A DNA stretch of 64,000 nucleotides from Mycolicibacterium diernhoferi (GCF_019456655.1 NZ_CP080332.1:3410001-3474000), one strand, 5' to 3'; shown: positions 36,559 through 46,590, counted from the first letter of the stretch. Notes: generated by a model not told the origin, from the sequence alone. Program-made: numbers and translations.

Positions 36559-38109
36559 TCATCGGAAGCTCAGCACGTCGGCACCCCACGTCGCGCGCTG
36601 CACGTGGTCGGGGTCGTCGACGAGCGTGTCCTCGGCGCCGATCAACAGCGTCGCCCGGTCCTCGGGACGGTAGGGCCGCCAGCGCACCTGCCCCGGGCCC
36701 GCCGTGGGTTCCTCGCCCGCGGCGAAGCTGCACCACCGGGCCCGCATCCGGCGCGACACCGCCCTGCCGGTCGCCAGACCACCCAACTTGAATGTCGGAT
36801 CCTTCGGCCCGGCCACCAGATTGCCCCACACGTACGGTAATTCGGTCGCGTGCGCGCCACCGAGCCGCAGGGTCCGCAGCATCGGGGTGGCCCAGTCGAA
36901 CCGGTACATGTACACCGGGGCGACCTGACTGTGCCCCTCGGCGAACCAGATCGAGGGCATCCGGAACCCCACGTCGCGCGCCACGCCCATGCCGGGCTTC
37001 TTCCCGCGGCCGCGGTACACCGCCCCGATCTGCGCCTGGGTGGGGATCTGCAGGCCCGGCTGCTCGGTGGCGATGGCCGCGAACATGTCGGTGATCGCCT
37101 GCGGGGTGATCGGCAGCAGCGGTGAGCGCATCCAGCGGAACAACGCCGCCTCGTGCTGATTGGTCCCGATGATCAGCGGCACCGCTGCAGTGCGCCCCTC
37201 CCGCGCCAGCTGCGCCGGATAGTCGGGCACCACGTCGCCATCCACGATCGGGACGAAGGCCAGGGTGCCGGGCGACTGCTGCGGGACGTCGTTGAACAGT
37301 GCCTTGGTGGCCGTCACGAGCGCGGTCTCGGGCACCGTCAGCAGCTGCGCGGCGTCATCGGCCGACATGCCCAGTTCGGTGAGGAACAGCTCGGCGGTGC
37401 GGTGGGCACGGTTCTGGTCGTACACCGAGGTCACCGGCGAACTCTGCGCGATGGCACGGTGGAACAATCCCGCGGCGGCGGGGCTGGCCAGCAGCGTGGT
37501 GACGACGCCGCCGCCCGCCGACTCCCCGAACAGGGTGACCCGGTCGGGGTCGCCGCCGAATGCGGCGATGTTGTCGCGCACCCAGTGCAGGGCGAACAGC
37601 ACGTCACGCAAACCAATGTTGGTTTCGAAGTCCGCGCCGAAGGAAGACAGGTCCAGGAAACCGAAGGCGCCCAGCCGGTAGTTCAGCGTCACCACCACGA
37701 CGTCGTCGCCGACGGCGAGCTCCCGGCCGTGATAGAGCGGCTGTGCGCCCGAACCCAGCACGTACGCCCCGCCGTGGACCCACACCAGGACCGGCTTGGG
37801 CCGGTTCGGTCTCCCGTCGCTTCGCTCGCCCCGGTCGGCCGGCACCCAGACATTCAGGTTCAGACAGTCCGCGCCCTGCCGGGCGCCCAGATCGATCGGG
37901 ATCCGCGGATCGGTGGGCTGCGCGCAGACGGGCCCGACCTGCGAGGCGTCCGCCGGTTCGATCCAGGGCTCCGGCGGCCGCGGGGCCCGCCAGCGCAACG
38001 CGCCGACCGGCGGTGCGGCGTAGCGGATGCCCAGCCACGCCGATACGGTTCCGTCGCTGATACCGCGGACGGGCCCGTTGGTGGTGTCGACGACGAGCGC
38101 GTCGGTCAT
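36559..38109 (-). CDS. Type-B carboxylesterase
   Basis: 516 residues. Oxyanion motif HGGAY (112-116), nucleophile GESAGG (Ser197), and a C-terminal His in GAHATELPYVWG. The early DCLNLNVW (81-88) is the second family signature. No signal peptide is seen, so a cytosolic enzyme is likely. It hydrolyses carboxyl esters of unknown identity. It diverges from the SfnB-like monooxygenase across 135 bp and lies 54 bp upstream of the Erg3-like gene on the same strand. Confidence 0.92.
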   Translation of the reverse strand: MTDALVVDTTNGPVRGISDGTVSAWLGIRYAAPPVGALRWRAPRPPEPWIEPADASQVGPVCAQPTDPRIPIDLGARQGADCLNLNVWVPADRGERSDGRPNRPKPVLVWVHGGAYVLGSGAQPLYHGRELAVGDDVVVVTLNYRLGAFGFLDLSSFGADFETNIGLRDVLFALHWVRDNIAAFGGDPDRVTLFGESAGGGVVTTLLASPAAAGLFHRAIAQSSPVTSVYDQNRAHRTAELFLTELGMSADDAAQLLTVPETALVTATKALFNDVPQQSPGTLAFVPIVDGDVVPDYPAQLAREGRTAAVPLIIGTNQHEAALFRWMRSPLLPITPQAITDMFAAIATEQPGLQIPTQAQIGAVYRGRGKKPGMGVARDVGFRMPSIWFAEGHSQVAPVYMYRFDWATPMLRTLRLGGAHATELPYVWGNLVAGPKDPTFKLGGLATGRAVSRRMRARWCSFAAGEEPTAGPGQVRWRPYRPEDRATLLIGAEDTLVDDPDHVQRATWGADVLSFR

Positions 38110-38244
38110 GGTCCTCTCCCTTCACCCGAACATTTCCACGGTACGCACCCGTTCCACGGCTCGGGTCGACCTGCCGCAACGAGATACATTCGCGCTGCTC
38201 ACAACCCTCTGCGCGGGCGGCTGCGGACCGTAACCTTCACGGCC

Positions 38245-39498
38245 ATGGCCATCGACATCGCTGAGACAGTCACCTCCATCCCGGTTCTGCACACCGCGCA
38301 AGAAGCCCTGGCGGCGGCCGACGCGGTCGCCGCGGAACTCGCGATCGGCGCCGCCGAACGCGAGCGCACCGACACCTCACTGCTGCCGCAGTTGCAGCTG
38401 GTCGCCGAGTCCGGACTGCTCGCCGTCCCGGTGCCGGCCGCCCATGGCGGGCCGGGTCTGCCCGCCTCGGTCCAGATCGAGGTGCTGCGCCGGCTCTCCC
38501 GCGGTGACGGTGCACTGGGTCAGCTGCTGCTGGCCCATTTCGTGGTGTCCCAGGCGATCGGCGGGTTGCCCGTCGACCAGCACCCGGCACCGCGGATCTA
38601 CGGCGACATCCTGGCCGGCGGCCAGCTCGGCAACGCCACCGCCGAGCGTGGCACCGCCAGCGCGCTGGACCGCCGCACCAGCATCACCCGGCGCCCGGAC
38701 GGCAACTGGGAACTCAACGGTGTGAAGTACTACGCCACCGGCACTTTGGGCGCGCGCTGGATCGCGGTGGCCGCTCTGATCGCCGATAAGCCCGGTGAGA
38801 CGGCCACCGTGTTCGTCCGTCCCGACCAGCCCGGTGTCACCCTGGACCTGGAGAAGTGGTCGGCGTTCGGTCAGCGCGGCACCAAGAGCGGTGAGGTGCG
38901 CCTGGAAGGGGTGGTGGTCGAGAATGATCTGGTGATCGAGGAGGGCGCCGCACCCGACCCGGTCGACGCGCCGCCGAGCGTGCTCGGCGCCTACGACCAG
39001 GCCCTGCACGCCGCCATCGACATCGGCATCGCGCGGGCCGCGCTGGAGGACGGCGCCGAATTCGTGCGCACCAGATCCCGGCCGTGGAAGGAGGCACTCG
39101 ACGCCGGTTTCGAGCGCGCCGACCAGGAGCCGCACATCGTCCGCCGCTTCGGCGAGCTGACCGCACGGCTCTACGCGCTGGAGGCGCTGCTGGCCCGCGG
39201 CGCCGCACTGGTCGACGAGGGGCAGGCCGCCGAGGAACTGTCCCGCGACGCGGCCGCGGACGCCAGCCTCACCGTCGCCGCCGCCAAGGCGCTGGCCCAG
39301 GAGTTCGGTGTCGAGATCGCCGGCGGCATCTTCGAACTCACCGGAACCTCGGGCACCGACGGCGAAGTGAACCTCGATCGGCACTGGCGCAATGTGCGCA
39401 CCCACTCCCTGCACGACCCGGCCCGCTGGAAGTACGTCCACCTGGGCAATCACATCCTGCACGGCACCCGCCCGCCGCGGCTCGGCCTGCTTCTCTGA
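38245..39498 (+). CDS. Acyl-CoA-dehydrogenase-fold flavin monooxygenase (SfnB/DszC-like)
   Basis: 417 residues from the ATG at 38245; the longer frame upstream is antisense to the esterase. The middle domain has GNATAERGTA, TRRPDGNWELNGVKYYATGTLGARWIAV and WSAFGQRGTKSGEV; the C-terminus ends with the FELTGTSGTDGEVNLDRHWRNVRTHSLHDPARWKY block. The RNxRTHSLHDP motif and absence of the acyl-CoA catalytic Glu are typical of the FMNH2-dependent SfnB/DszC group that attacks organosulfur compounds. No flavin reductase is adjacent. The stop is 10 nt before a MetE-like gene. Confidence 0.83.
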   Translation: MAIDIAETVTSIPVLHTAQEALAAADAVAAELAIGAAERERTDTSLLPQLQLVAESGLLAVPVPAAHGGPGLPASVQIEVLRRLSRGDGALGQLLLAHFVVSQAIGGLPVDQHPAPRIYGDILAGGQLGNATAERGTASALDRRTSITRRPDGNWELNGVKYYATGTLGARWIAVAALIADKPGETATVFVRPDQPGVTLDLEKWSAFGQRGTKSGEVRLEGVVVENDLVIEEGAAPDPVDAPPSVLGAYDQALHAAIDIGIARAALEDGAEFVRTRSRPWKEALDAGFERADQEPHIVRRFGELTARLYALEALLARGAALVDEGQAAEELSRDAAADASLTVAAAKALAQEFGVEIAGGIFELTGTSGTDGEVNLDRHWRNVRTHSLHDPARWKYVHLGNHILHGTRPPRLGLLL

Positions 39499-39508
39499 GG
39501 AGCGAATC

Positions 39509-40603
39509 ATGGGATACCGGAACCGTTTCTACCTGACCGGCAGCATCAACCAGCCGACCGTGCAAGACGCCTTCCGTTTCGTCGGACAGCGTCTGCAGGG
39601 GCACGGGGTGGGTCAGACAGCGAAAGTGACCCGCGTTCCCGACGGCGAACCGGGCAATCGGGCCAACTGGGTGCTCACCCAGACTCCGCACTTCCTGGAC
39701 AACCCGACACTGGACGTCGTCGACAGGGGCGGCCGAGAACTTGCCCGGCTCAAGCCCGGAACCACCGGCGCCGACGTCCGTTTCCCGGCCTTCGACTACG
39801 CCGACCACGCCATCGCGTCCTACGCGTTGTTCCGGGCCGCACGCGAACGCGGCGAACTGGCACCGGAATCGAAGTTCCTGGTGTCCCTCCCGACCCCGTT
39901 CAACGCGGTGAACTTCTTCGTCGAATTCGGCTCGCAGGTCGAGGTCGCCCGCGCCTATGAGGCACCGCTGCGTGACAGCGTGCAGGCGATCCAGGATGCG
40001 ATCCCGCACCGGGATCTGGCCATCCAGTGGGATCTGCCGGTCGAGGACGCGACCATCGAAGGCTGGTTCCCCAACCCGTACAAGGACTTCGAGGAGATCT
40101 ACGCGGTCACCGCGCGGCCGGCGTCCTGGGTGCACGAGGACGTCGAGTTGACCTTCCATCTCTGCTACGGGGATTCGAAGTTCGGCGCGTCCCCGTTCAT
40201 GGGTGACCCACCGGACGCGGAGGCCGCCGCCCGCGGCGGCAGGCACATCTATCCGCGCGACGCCTCGGTGATCGTCGCGGTGTCCAACGGCCTGTCCCGC
40301 CATGTGCCGCGGCGCATCGACGCCATCCATGCGGCCACGGTGACCGCGTGGAACCGGCTGGCACACTGGCAGCCGCTGGCCAACCTGGCCATCGAACCGG
40401 AGACCGAGTTCTACCTGGGCCTGCTGCACGCCGAGGACGGCGCTACCGGTGCACGATACCGGGCGGCGCTGGCCGCAAAGTTCTTGCCGCAGTTCGGCAT
40501 TTCGACCGAGTGCGGCCTGGGCAGGCACTCGGCCGAGCAACTCGATCAGGTCGCGACCGCGGTCACCGAACTGTTCGAGGCCAGGGAGAATGCCCTGGCC
40601 TGA
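39509..40603 (+). CDS. MetE-like (cobalamin-independent methionine synthase fold) zinc protein
   Basis: 364 residues, half the length of MetE, with GAGGAG before the ATG at 39509. Zinc-site motifs of MetE C-terminal domains can be seen: FHLCYGD (His217 and Cys219, compare HMCY in MetE) and STECGLGR (Cys335, compare DCGLKTR). QWDLPVED (173-180) resembles the MetE QxDEP loop. Such stand-alone core proteins transfer methyl groups or have related lyase roles. It is co-transcribed with an SfnB-like monooxygenase, so sulfur or methyl metabolism is likely, but the reaction is unknown. Confidence 0.65.
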   Translation: MGYRNRFYLTGSINQPTVQDAFRFVGQRLQGHGVGQTAKVTRVPDGEPGNRANWVLTQTPHFLDNPTLDVVDRGGRELARLKPGTTGADVRFPAFDYADHAIASYALFRAARERGELAPESKFLVSLPTPFNAVNFFVEFGSQVEVARAYEAPLRDSVQAIQDAIPHRDLAIQWDLPVEDATIEGWFPNPYKDFEEIYAVTARPASWVHEDVELTFHLCYGDSKFGASPFMGDPPDAEAAARGGRHIYPRDASVIVAVSNGLSRHVPRRIDAIHAATVTAWNRLAHWQPLANLAIEPETEFYLGLLHAEDGATGARYRAALAAKFLPQFGISTECGLGRHSAEQLDQVATAVTELFEARENALA

Positions 40604-40622
40604 GAACCGGATATCATCCGGC

Positions 40623-40964
40623 GTGCGCAAATGGACGCTGCTCGGCGCAGCCATCGCCGCGGAGGTCAGCGGCACCCTGTCCCTGCGGGCTTCCCAGGAT
40701 CACTGGGCCTGGCTGATCCTCGTCGTCATCGGATACGTCTCGTCCTTCATCCTGCTGGCCGCGGTGCTGCGGGCCGGGATGCCGGTCGGGGTGGCATACG
40801 GGATCTGGGGCGCGACAGGCACCGCGGTGACCGCGGTGGCGGCCTCGGTGATCTTCGGCGAGGCCTTCACCTGGCCGATCGCGGCGGGCATCGCGCTCAT
40901 CATCGCCGGCGTGCTGTTCATCGAATTCGGATCGCATGACCGGCGGGCCGAGGTGACCCGATGA
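40623..40964 (+). CDS. Small multidrug resistance (SMR) protein, subunit 1 of a pair
   Basis: 113 residues from the GTG at 40623. Four membrane spans with the conserved membrane Glu in AAIAAEVSGTLSLRAS (Glu about 14) and the GMPVGVAYGIWGATGTAVTAV block of helices 2-3. The protein pairs with the next gene, which it overlaps by 4 nt; paired SMR proteins work as heterodimers that exchange a cation or polar compound for protons. It starts 19 nt after the MetE-like gene, in the same operon. Confidence 0.92.
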   Translation: MRKWTLLGAAIAAEVSGTLSLRASQDHWAWLILVVIGYVSSFILLAAVLRAGMPVGVAYGIWGATGTAVTAVAASVIFGEAFTWPIAAGIALIIAGVLFIEFGSHDRRAEVTR

Positions 40965-41284
40965 TGTGGCTGATCCTGGCCGCCGCGATCGGGGTGGAGG
41001 TGCTGGCGACGCTGTCGCTGCGGGCCTCCGACGGCTTCCGCCGCAAGAAGTGGCTGGTGCCGGTGATCGCCGGGTACGTGCTGTCCTTCTACCTGTTGTG
41101 GCTGTCGCTGTCGCTGGGCATGCCGGTGGGCGTGGCCTACGGCGTCTGGACGGCGTGCGGTGTCGCTCTGGTCGCCATCGCCGCCCGGTTCCTGTTCCGT
41201 GACCCGTTGACCGTGCGGATGGTCATCGGCATCGGGCTGATCATCGCCGGGGTGCTCACGATCGAGATGGCCGGCGTGCACTGA
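40961..41284 (+). CDS. Small multidrug resistance (SMR) protein, subunit 2 of a pair
   Basis: 107 residues with four spans, the conserved Glu in IGVEVLATLSLRAS (about 13) and GMPVGVAYGVWTACGVALVAI. ATGA overlap with the first SMR gene points to a fixed 1:1 ratio. Extra basic residues after helix 1 (GFRRKKW) differ from subunit 1 and would set opposite topologies. Its last 29 nt overlap the convergent MFS gene. It may export a product of the monooxygenase/MetE-like pair. Confidence 0.92.
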   Translation: MMWLILAAAIGVEVLATLSLRASDGFRRKKWLVPVIAGYVLSFYLLWLSLSLGMPVGVAYGVWTACGVALVAIAARFLFRDPLTVRMVIGIGLIIAGVLTIEMAGVH

Positions 41285-42446
41285 GCACTCCGGCCAGCAT
41301 CGCGACCAGCAGACCCGCCACCGGGACCAGCAGCAACCCGGCGCGCAGACCGGCCGCGTCCGCGATCAGACCCACCACCGGCGGGGAGGCCACGAACCCG
41401 ACCCGCATCAGCCAGGCCACCGCGGTCAGCCCGGTACCGCGGCGCAGGCCGGGCAAGCTGTCGGCGCCGTGCATGGCGGCCGGTACCAACGTGGCCACTC
41501 CGAGCCCGACCGCGGCGAAGCCCGCGACCGTGCCCGGCACGCTGGGAAAGGCCAGCGCCGCACCCATACCCACGGCGATGAGCAGTCCCCCGGCGCGGGC
41601 GAGGGTGCGCTCACCGAAACGGTCCACCAGCCGGTCCCCGGTGAGCCGGCCGACGAACATGCAGACCATCAACGCCAGGTACCCGGTCACCGCGACAGCA
41701 CCCGGCGCACCGACGCCGTCCCGCATGTACAGGGTGGCCCAGCTGCTGCCGGCATCCTCGATCACCGCGCCGGCGGTCGCTATCCCGATCAGCGCCGCCA
41801 GCGCGGCGTAGACCGCGAAACCGGGGCGCAGGCCCGCCTCGGCGTGTTCCCGGCCGTCATCCACGTGATCGGGTCCGGGCAGCAGGTGCGGGTAGGCGGT
41901 GATCGCCACCGTCGCGAACAGTGCCGCCGAGATCCCCAGGTGGGTCGCGCGGCCGATGTCCAGCGCGATGGCCGCCGCCCCCATCAACCCGCCCAGGATG
42001 GCGCCCGCCGCCCAGACCGCGTGCAACGAGTTGATGATGGACCGCCGGTAATGCTGCTGCACCCGTAGTCCGTGCGCGTTCTGCGCGACATCGGTGACCG
42101 CGTCGCAGGCACCCGCCGCGAACAGCGCGGCCCCCAGCACCACCGGGGTGGTGGCGAAACCGGCGGCCAGGATCAGCACCGCCATCGCCACCGTGGAGAC
42201 GACCGCGGCCCGCGCCGACCCCGCCCGGCGGATGATCGCGCCCGCCGCGAGCCCGGCGACCAGCGCACCGGCGGCGAATGCCGCGACGATGACCCCGTAC
42301 ACGGCGTTGGTCAACGCCAGGTCGGTCTTGATCTCCGGGTATCTGGGCAACAGGTTGGCGAACACCGCCCCGTTGGTGAGGAACAGGGCCGCAACCGCGA
42401 TCCTGGCCCGGCGGTCCGGCACGGAGACGGGCCGGGCGCAGGACAT
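41256..42446 (-). CDS. MFS transporter, 12-span
   Basis: 396 residues from the ATG at 42446; the reading frame beyond it is unsupported. About 12 membrane spans, with motif A-like GAIIRRAGSARAAV after span 2 and GDRLVDRFGERTLAR in the central half. Similar proteins are annotated as sugar or drug exporters. Divergent from malQ over 94 bp, which may hint at a carbohydrate link, but nothing in the sequence confirms this. Confidence 0.85.
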   Translation of the reverse strand: MSCARPVSVPDRRARIAVAALFLTNGAVFANLLPRYPEIKTDLALTNAVYGVIVAAFAAGALVAGLAAGAIIRRAGSARAAVVSTVAMAVLILAAGFATTPVVLGAALFAAGACDAVTDVAQNAHGLRVQQHYRRSIINSLHAVWAAGAILGGLMGAAAIALDIGRATHLGISAALFATVAITAYPHLLPGPDHVDDGREHAEAGLRPGFAVYAALAALIGIATAGAVIEDAGSSWATLYMRDGVGAPGAVAVTGYLALMVCMFVGRLTGDRLVDRFGERTLARAGGLLIAVGMGAALAFPSVPGTVAGFAAVGLGVATLVPAAMHGADSLPGLRRGTGLTAVAWLMRVGFVASPPVVGLIADAAGLRAGLLLVPVAGLLVAMLAGVLSARRPSRS

Positions 42447-42540
42447 CCTGCCGAGGTTACCGACCGTCCGCTGCGCGCACCGACGGGCCGGGGGACGCCG
42501 AGTCCAGCGACGGCCGCGCGAATCCGGCAGTATTGCGCCC

Positions 42541-44661
42541 ATGAGCGAATTGGCCGACCTCGCACAGTTGTACGGCGTGGCGACCGAGTTCGTCGACTGG
42601 CGCGGGCGCAACGTACCGGTCTCCGAGGACACCCTGGTCGGCGTGCTGGCCGCACTCGGAGTGCCCGCCGGCACCGAGGCCGAGCGCATCGTGGCCCGCC
42701 GCGCCCATGAGCGTGACTACTGGGCGCACGTGCTGCCGCCGACCATCGTCGCGCGGTCCGGCACCGCCTCCTCGTTCTGGGTACACGTGACCCACGGCGA
42801 CCCCGTCGAGCTGTGGATCCGATTGGAGGACGGGACGGTGCACAGCGGGCTACGTCAGCTCGAAAACAACCGTCCGCCATATGATCTGGACGGCCGTCCG
42901 GTCGGCGAGGCGTCCTTCGAACTGCCCGCCGGGCTGCCTGCCGGCTATCACCGGTTGCACGCGCAGAGCGGCGGGGTGGACAGCAGCACCGTGCTCATCG
43001 TCGCCCCTGCCACGCTGCCGGCACCGCCCGGCCGGCACTGGGGCCTGGCCACCCAGCTGTACAGCGTCACATCCGAAAACTCCTGGGGCACAGGAGATAT
43101 CACTGACCTCACCGATCTGGCCGTCTGGTCGGCGACGCGGCACGGGGCGGGATTCATCCTGGTCAACCCACTGCATGCGGCCGCTCCGGTGGCCCCGATG
43201 GAACCCTCGCCGTACCTGCCCACCTCCCGTCGCTTCGTCAACCCGCTCTACCTGCGCGTGGAAGCCGTTCCCGAGTACGCGTTCCTGCGTAAACGGGGCC
43301 CGCTGCGCAAGGCCCGCGCCGACCTGGCCGCCCGCGCACTCCGCAGCGACGGGATCGACCGGGACGCCGCGTGGAAGGTCAAGCGGGCGGCCCTGGCGCA
43401 GCTGTACCGGGTGCCCCGTTCGGCCGGCCGCGAACTGGCATACGCCGGCTACCGGGAACGTGAGGGCCGCAGCCTCGACGACTTCGCCACCTGGTGTGCA
43501 CTGGCCGAGGTGCACGGCCCCGACTGGCATCGGTGGCCCGCGGAACTCGGCCACCCGGACAGCCCGGCGGTCGCGGCGTTCGCCGCCGCGCACCCGCAGG
43601 CCGTCGACTTCCACCGCTGGCTGCAGTGGCTGCTCGATGACCAGCTGACCGCGGCGCAGGCCACCGCGGTGCAGTCCGGGATGTCGCTGGGCATCATGCA
43701 CGACCTGGCGGTCGGGGTGGACCCCGACGGCGCCGACGCGTGGGCGCTGCAGGATGTGCTGGCGCTCGGGGTCAGCGCCGGCGCGCCACCGGATGAGTAC
43801 AACCAACTCGGGCAGGACTGGTCCCAGCCCCCGTGGCGGCCCGATCAGCTCGAGAAGGTCGGGTACGCACCGTTCCGGGCCCTGGTCAACGCGGTGTTGC
43901 GGCACGCCGGCGGGGTCCGCATCGACCACATCATCGGCCTGTTCCGGCTGTGGTGGATCCCGGAGGGCGCCCCACCCACCGAGGGGACCTACGTGCGGTA
44001 TGACCACGACGCACTGATCGGCATCGTGGCGCTGGAGGCGATGCGGGCCGGTGCGGTGGTGGTCGGCGAGGACCTGGGCACCGTCGAGCCATGGGTGCGC
44101 GATTACCTGGCCGCACGCGGCCTGTTCGGCACGTCGATCCTCTGGTTCGAGCGGGACCGAGAATGGGGCCGCGAGGACAAGCCGCTGCCGGCCGACCGCT
44201 GGCGCGAGGCCTGCCTGTCCTCGGTGACCACCCACGACCTGCCGCCCACGGCCGGCTATCTGGCCGGCGAGCACATCCGGATACGCGAGGAACTCGGACT
44301 GCTGACCCGCCCGGCCGAGGACGAACTCGCCCACGACCGCGCCGAGCAGGCCGCCTGGCGCGACGAGCTGCGTCGCCTGGGACTGGTCGGCGAAGCCCCG
44401 GACACCGACGAGATCATCCGCGGTCTGTACGCCTACCTGGGCCGCACCCCGTCCAAGCTGCTCGCGCTGGCGCTGCCGGATGCGGTGGGCGATGTCCGGG
44501 CGCAGAACCAGCCGGGCACCACCGACGAGTACCCGAACTGGCGGGTGCCGCTCACCGGACCCGACGGCCGCCGTCTGCAGTTGGAGGACATCTTCGCCGA
44601 CCCGCGCGCCTACGCGCTGGCGGAAGTAATGAAAACCCAGGTCCGGACGATGGAATCGTGA
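42541..44661 (+). CDS. malQ: 4-alpha-glucanotransferase (amylomaltase)
   Basis: 706 residues from the ATG at 42541. Transfers 1,4-alpha-glucan segments during maltodextrin and glycogen turnover. The N-terminal extension of about 150 residues is typical of actinobacterial MalQ. GH77 motifs: GGVRIDHIIGLFR (nucleophile Asp about 462), VGEDLGTVEPWV (acid Glu about 510) and TTHDLPPTAGYLAG (Asp about 565). M. tuberculosis malQ (Rv1781c) neighbours the ESX-5 locus, which is absent here, as expected for a fast grower. Confidence 0.95.
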   Translation: MSELADLAQLYGVATEFVDWRGRNVPVSEDTLVGVLAALGVPAGTEAERIVARRAHERDYWAHVLPPTIVARSGTASSFWVHVTHGDPVELWIRLEDGTVHSGLRQLENNRPPYDLDGRPVGEASFELPAGLPAGYHRLHAQSGGVDSSTVLIVAPATLPAPPGRHWGLATQLYSVTSENSWGTGDITDLTDLAVWSATRHGAGFILVNPLHAAAPVAPMEPSPYLPTSRRFVNPLYLRVEAVPEYAFLRKRGPLRKARADLAARALRSDGIDRDAAWKVKRAALAQLYRVPRSAGRELAYAGYREREGRSLDDFATWCALAEVHGPDWHRWPAELGHPDSPAVAAFAAAHPQAVDFHRWLQWLLDDQLTAAQATAVQSGMSLGIMHDLAVGVDPDGADAWALQDVLALGVSAGAPPDEYNQLGQDWSQPPWRPDQLEKVGYAPFRALVNAVLRHAGGVRIDHIIGLFRLWWIPEGAPPTEGTYVRYDHDALIGIVALEAMRAGAVVVGEDLGTVEPWVRDYLAARGLFGTSILWFERDREWGREDKPLPADRWREACLSSVTTHDLPPTAGYLAGEHIRIREELGLLTRPAEDELAHDRAEQAAWRDELRRLGLVGEAPDTDEIIRGLYAYLGRTPSKLLALALPDAVGDVRAQNQPGTTDEYPNWRVPLTGPDGRRLQLEDIFADPRAYALAEVMKTQVRTMES

Positions 44662-44725
44662 CTGGAGTTTCTACAGGTGCTCTTCTGCGATATCTTCGCA
44701 ACGCACCGCGACACCCGGAGGGCAC

Positions 44726-45169
44726 GTGAACAAGGTACTTGCGTTGGGGCTCGGCACCAGCGCCGCAGCTGTGGCGATGATGATCGCCGCCGGCGGCACC
44801 GCCCATTCCGCTCCGGCCTCGGAGAGCGACAGCCCCTACAACGTCGTGGGCCAGACCTACGGCCGCGCCGTGCAGATCCTCGCCGGCTCCGGCATCAAGG
44901 CGACCTTCGGCGGCGCCGTGGGCAGCGACCTGCAGCAGAGCCTGTGCGTGGTGGACAAGCAGAAGTTCAACACCTCGGGGCGGATGATCCTGATGCTCAA
45001 CTGCACCCAGGAGGCCTTCGACGAGGCCGGGCTGAGCAACTCGACCGGTTCCGGCCCCGGCGGGCGCACCGTCGGCGCCAACGGCGTCACCACCGTGACA
45101 CCCACTCCGATGCCGCCTCCCGGCGCCGGGGTCCCGACGTCGCCGGCCCCCGTCCCGCCACCAGCCTGA
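44726..45169 (+). CDS. Small secreted protein with a PASTA-like segment
   Basis: 147 residues from the GTG at 44726 (GGAGGG before it). Signal peptide to about residue 29 (GGTAHSA). [24 protein letters not shown] (about 38-61) has the spacing of a PASTA repeat, followed by a Cys pair (69/88) and a Pro-rich tail. The gene is 22 nt before a receptor-type Ser/Thr kinase that has no PASTA domain, so it could be a partner or sensor for it; that is inference. Family unknown to me. Confidence 0.75.
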   Translation: MNKVLALGLGTSAAAVAMMIAAGGTAHSAPASESDSPYNVVGQTYGRAVQILAGSGIKATFGGAVGSDLQQSLCVVDKQKFNTSGRMILMLNCTQEAFDEAGLSNSTGSGPGGRTVGANGVTTVTPTPMPPPGAGVPTSPAPVPPPA

Positions 45170-45191
45170 GCCCGGCGCCCGGGATTCGCCC

Positions 45192-46583
45192 ATGCCGCTG
45201 GCAGCCGGTGCCGACTTCGCGGGGTACACCGTGGTCCAGTGCCTCGGCACCGGCGGAATGGGCGAGGTCTACCTCGCCCAGCATCCCCGACTGCCCCGCC
45301 GGGATGCGCTGAAGATCCTCAAGGCCGGCGTCTCTGCGGATGACGAGTACCGGCAACGGTTCGAGCGCGAGGCCGATATCGCGGCGACACTGTGGCATCC
45401 GCACATCGTCGGCGTGCACGACCGCGGCGAACACGACGGTCAGTTGTGGATCGCCATGGACTACGTGCCGGGCACCGACACCGCCCGGTACATGCGTGAG
45501 CAGCACCCCGGCGGGCTGCCCGCCGAACAGGTCGACGAGATCGTCACCGCGGTGGCCGCCGCGCTGGACTACGCACATCAGCGCAATCTGCTGCACCGCG
45601 ACGTCAAGCCGGCCAACATCCTGCTCTCCGACACCCGCTCACCCGATCATCGGATCCTGTTGGCCGACTTCGGTATTGCCCGGTGGTCCGATGATGTCAG
45701 CGGACTGACCGCCACCAACATGACCGTCGGCACGGTGTCCTACGCCGCCCCGGAACAGCTGATGGACACCGCGGTGACCGGCCAGGCCGACCAGTACGCG
45801 CTGGCCGCCACCGCCTATGAACTGCTCACCGGTAAGCCGCCGTTCCAGAACTCCAATCCCGCGGTGGTCATCAGCCAGCACCTGTCGGCGTCGCCCCCGG
45901 CCGTCGGGGACCGCCGCCCGGAACTCGCGCACGTGGACCCGGTGTTCGCCAAGGCGCTGGCCAAGGACCCCGCCGACCGGTTCCGGAGCTGCACCGAATT
46001 CGCGCAGGCGCTGAGCCACCAACTGGCCGGCGACTCGCTCGGCCTGACCCAGATGGCGCCGGCGAGTCCGGTGGCCGCACCGGCGCGCAGGCTGCGCGGT
46101 GCCATCATCGTCGCGTCGGTCCTCGCCGTCGCGCTGTGCGCCGCGACCGCGGTGGCCCTCTACGAGCTCAACCGCGCGAACAAGGACGAGCGCACCTCGT
46201 CCCCGGCCGCCCCGGGGTCCGCCACCGGGACGGCGACGACCACCACGGCGACGGTGACCACCAGCGCGGCCGACCCGGCGTCGACCGGCGCCGCAGCCCC
46301 GACGGCCACCGTGGCCATCGGGGCCGACTGCCTGCCGGTGGGCGCCACCGCCCGCACCGCCGACGGTGCGACGGCCCACTGTGCGACCCTGCAGGACACC
46401 GAGGCCACCATCTGGTCGCTCACCCCCGGCTCAGTCCCCATCCCGACGGTCACCAGCACGGATCCGACCGAGGAGCCGCTACCGGCCGCCGAGGAGTCGC
46501 CGGTGCGGGTGTGCATGGAGCAGACCGGACAGACTCGCCGGGACTGCCGCGAACAGATCCGCCGCAGCAACGGGCTGCCCTGA
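45192..46583 (+). CDS. Receptor-type Ser/Thr protein kinase (PknF-like)
   Basis: 463 residues. Kinase domain about 10-275: glycine loop GTGGMG (19-24), Lys41, catalytic HRDVKPAN (135-142), DFG (159-161), APEQ (186-189). A single membrane span lies at about 303-324, then an external Thr/Ala/Pro-rich stalk and a Cys-containing tail (Cys355, 375, 440 and 448 or so). Size and layout resemble PknF or PknJ rather than PknB. All catalytic residues are present, so it should be active and signal across the membrane. It follows the PASTA-like secreted protein gene. Confidence 0.93.
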   Translation: MPLAAGADFAGYTVVQCLGTGGMGEVYLAQHPRLPRRDALKILKAGVSADDEYRQRFEREADIAATLWHPHIVGVHDRGEHDGQLWIAMDYVPGTDTARYMREQHPGGLPAEQVDEIVTAVAAALDYAHQRNLLHRDVKPANILLSDTRSPDHRILLADFGIARWSDDVSGLTATNMTVGTVSYAAPEQLMDTAVTGQADQYALAATAYELLTGKPPFQNSNPAVVISQHLSASPPAVGDRRPELAHVDPVFAKALAKDPADRFRSCTEFAQALSHQLAGDSLGLTQMAPASPVAAPARRLRGAIIVASVLAVALCAATAVALYELNRANKDERTSSPAAPGSATGTATTTTATVTTSAADPASTGAAAPTATVAIGADCLPVGATARTADGATAHCATLQDTEATIWSLTPGSVPIPTVTSTDPTEEPLPAAEESPVRVCMEQTGQTRRDCREQIRRSNGLP

Positions 46584-46590
46584 TCGGGAG

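Noticed and set aside
37153..38244. N-terminal extension of the SfnB-like monooxygenase
   Set aside because: It lies antisense to the carboxylesterase and has shadow composition; the ATG at 38245 begins a normal family start.
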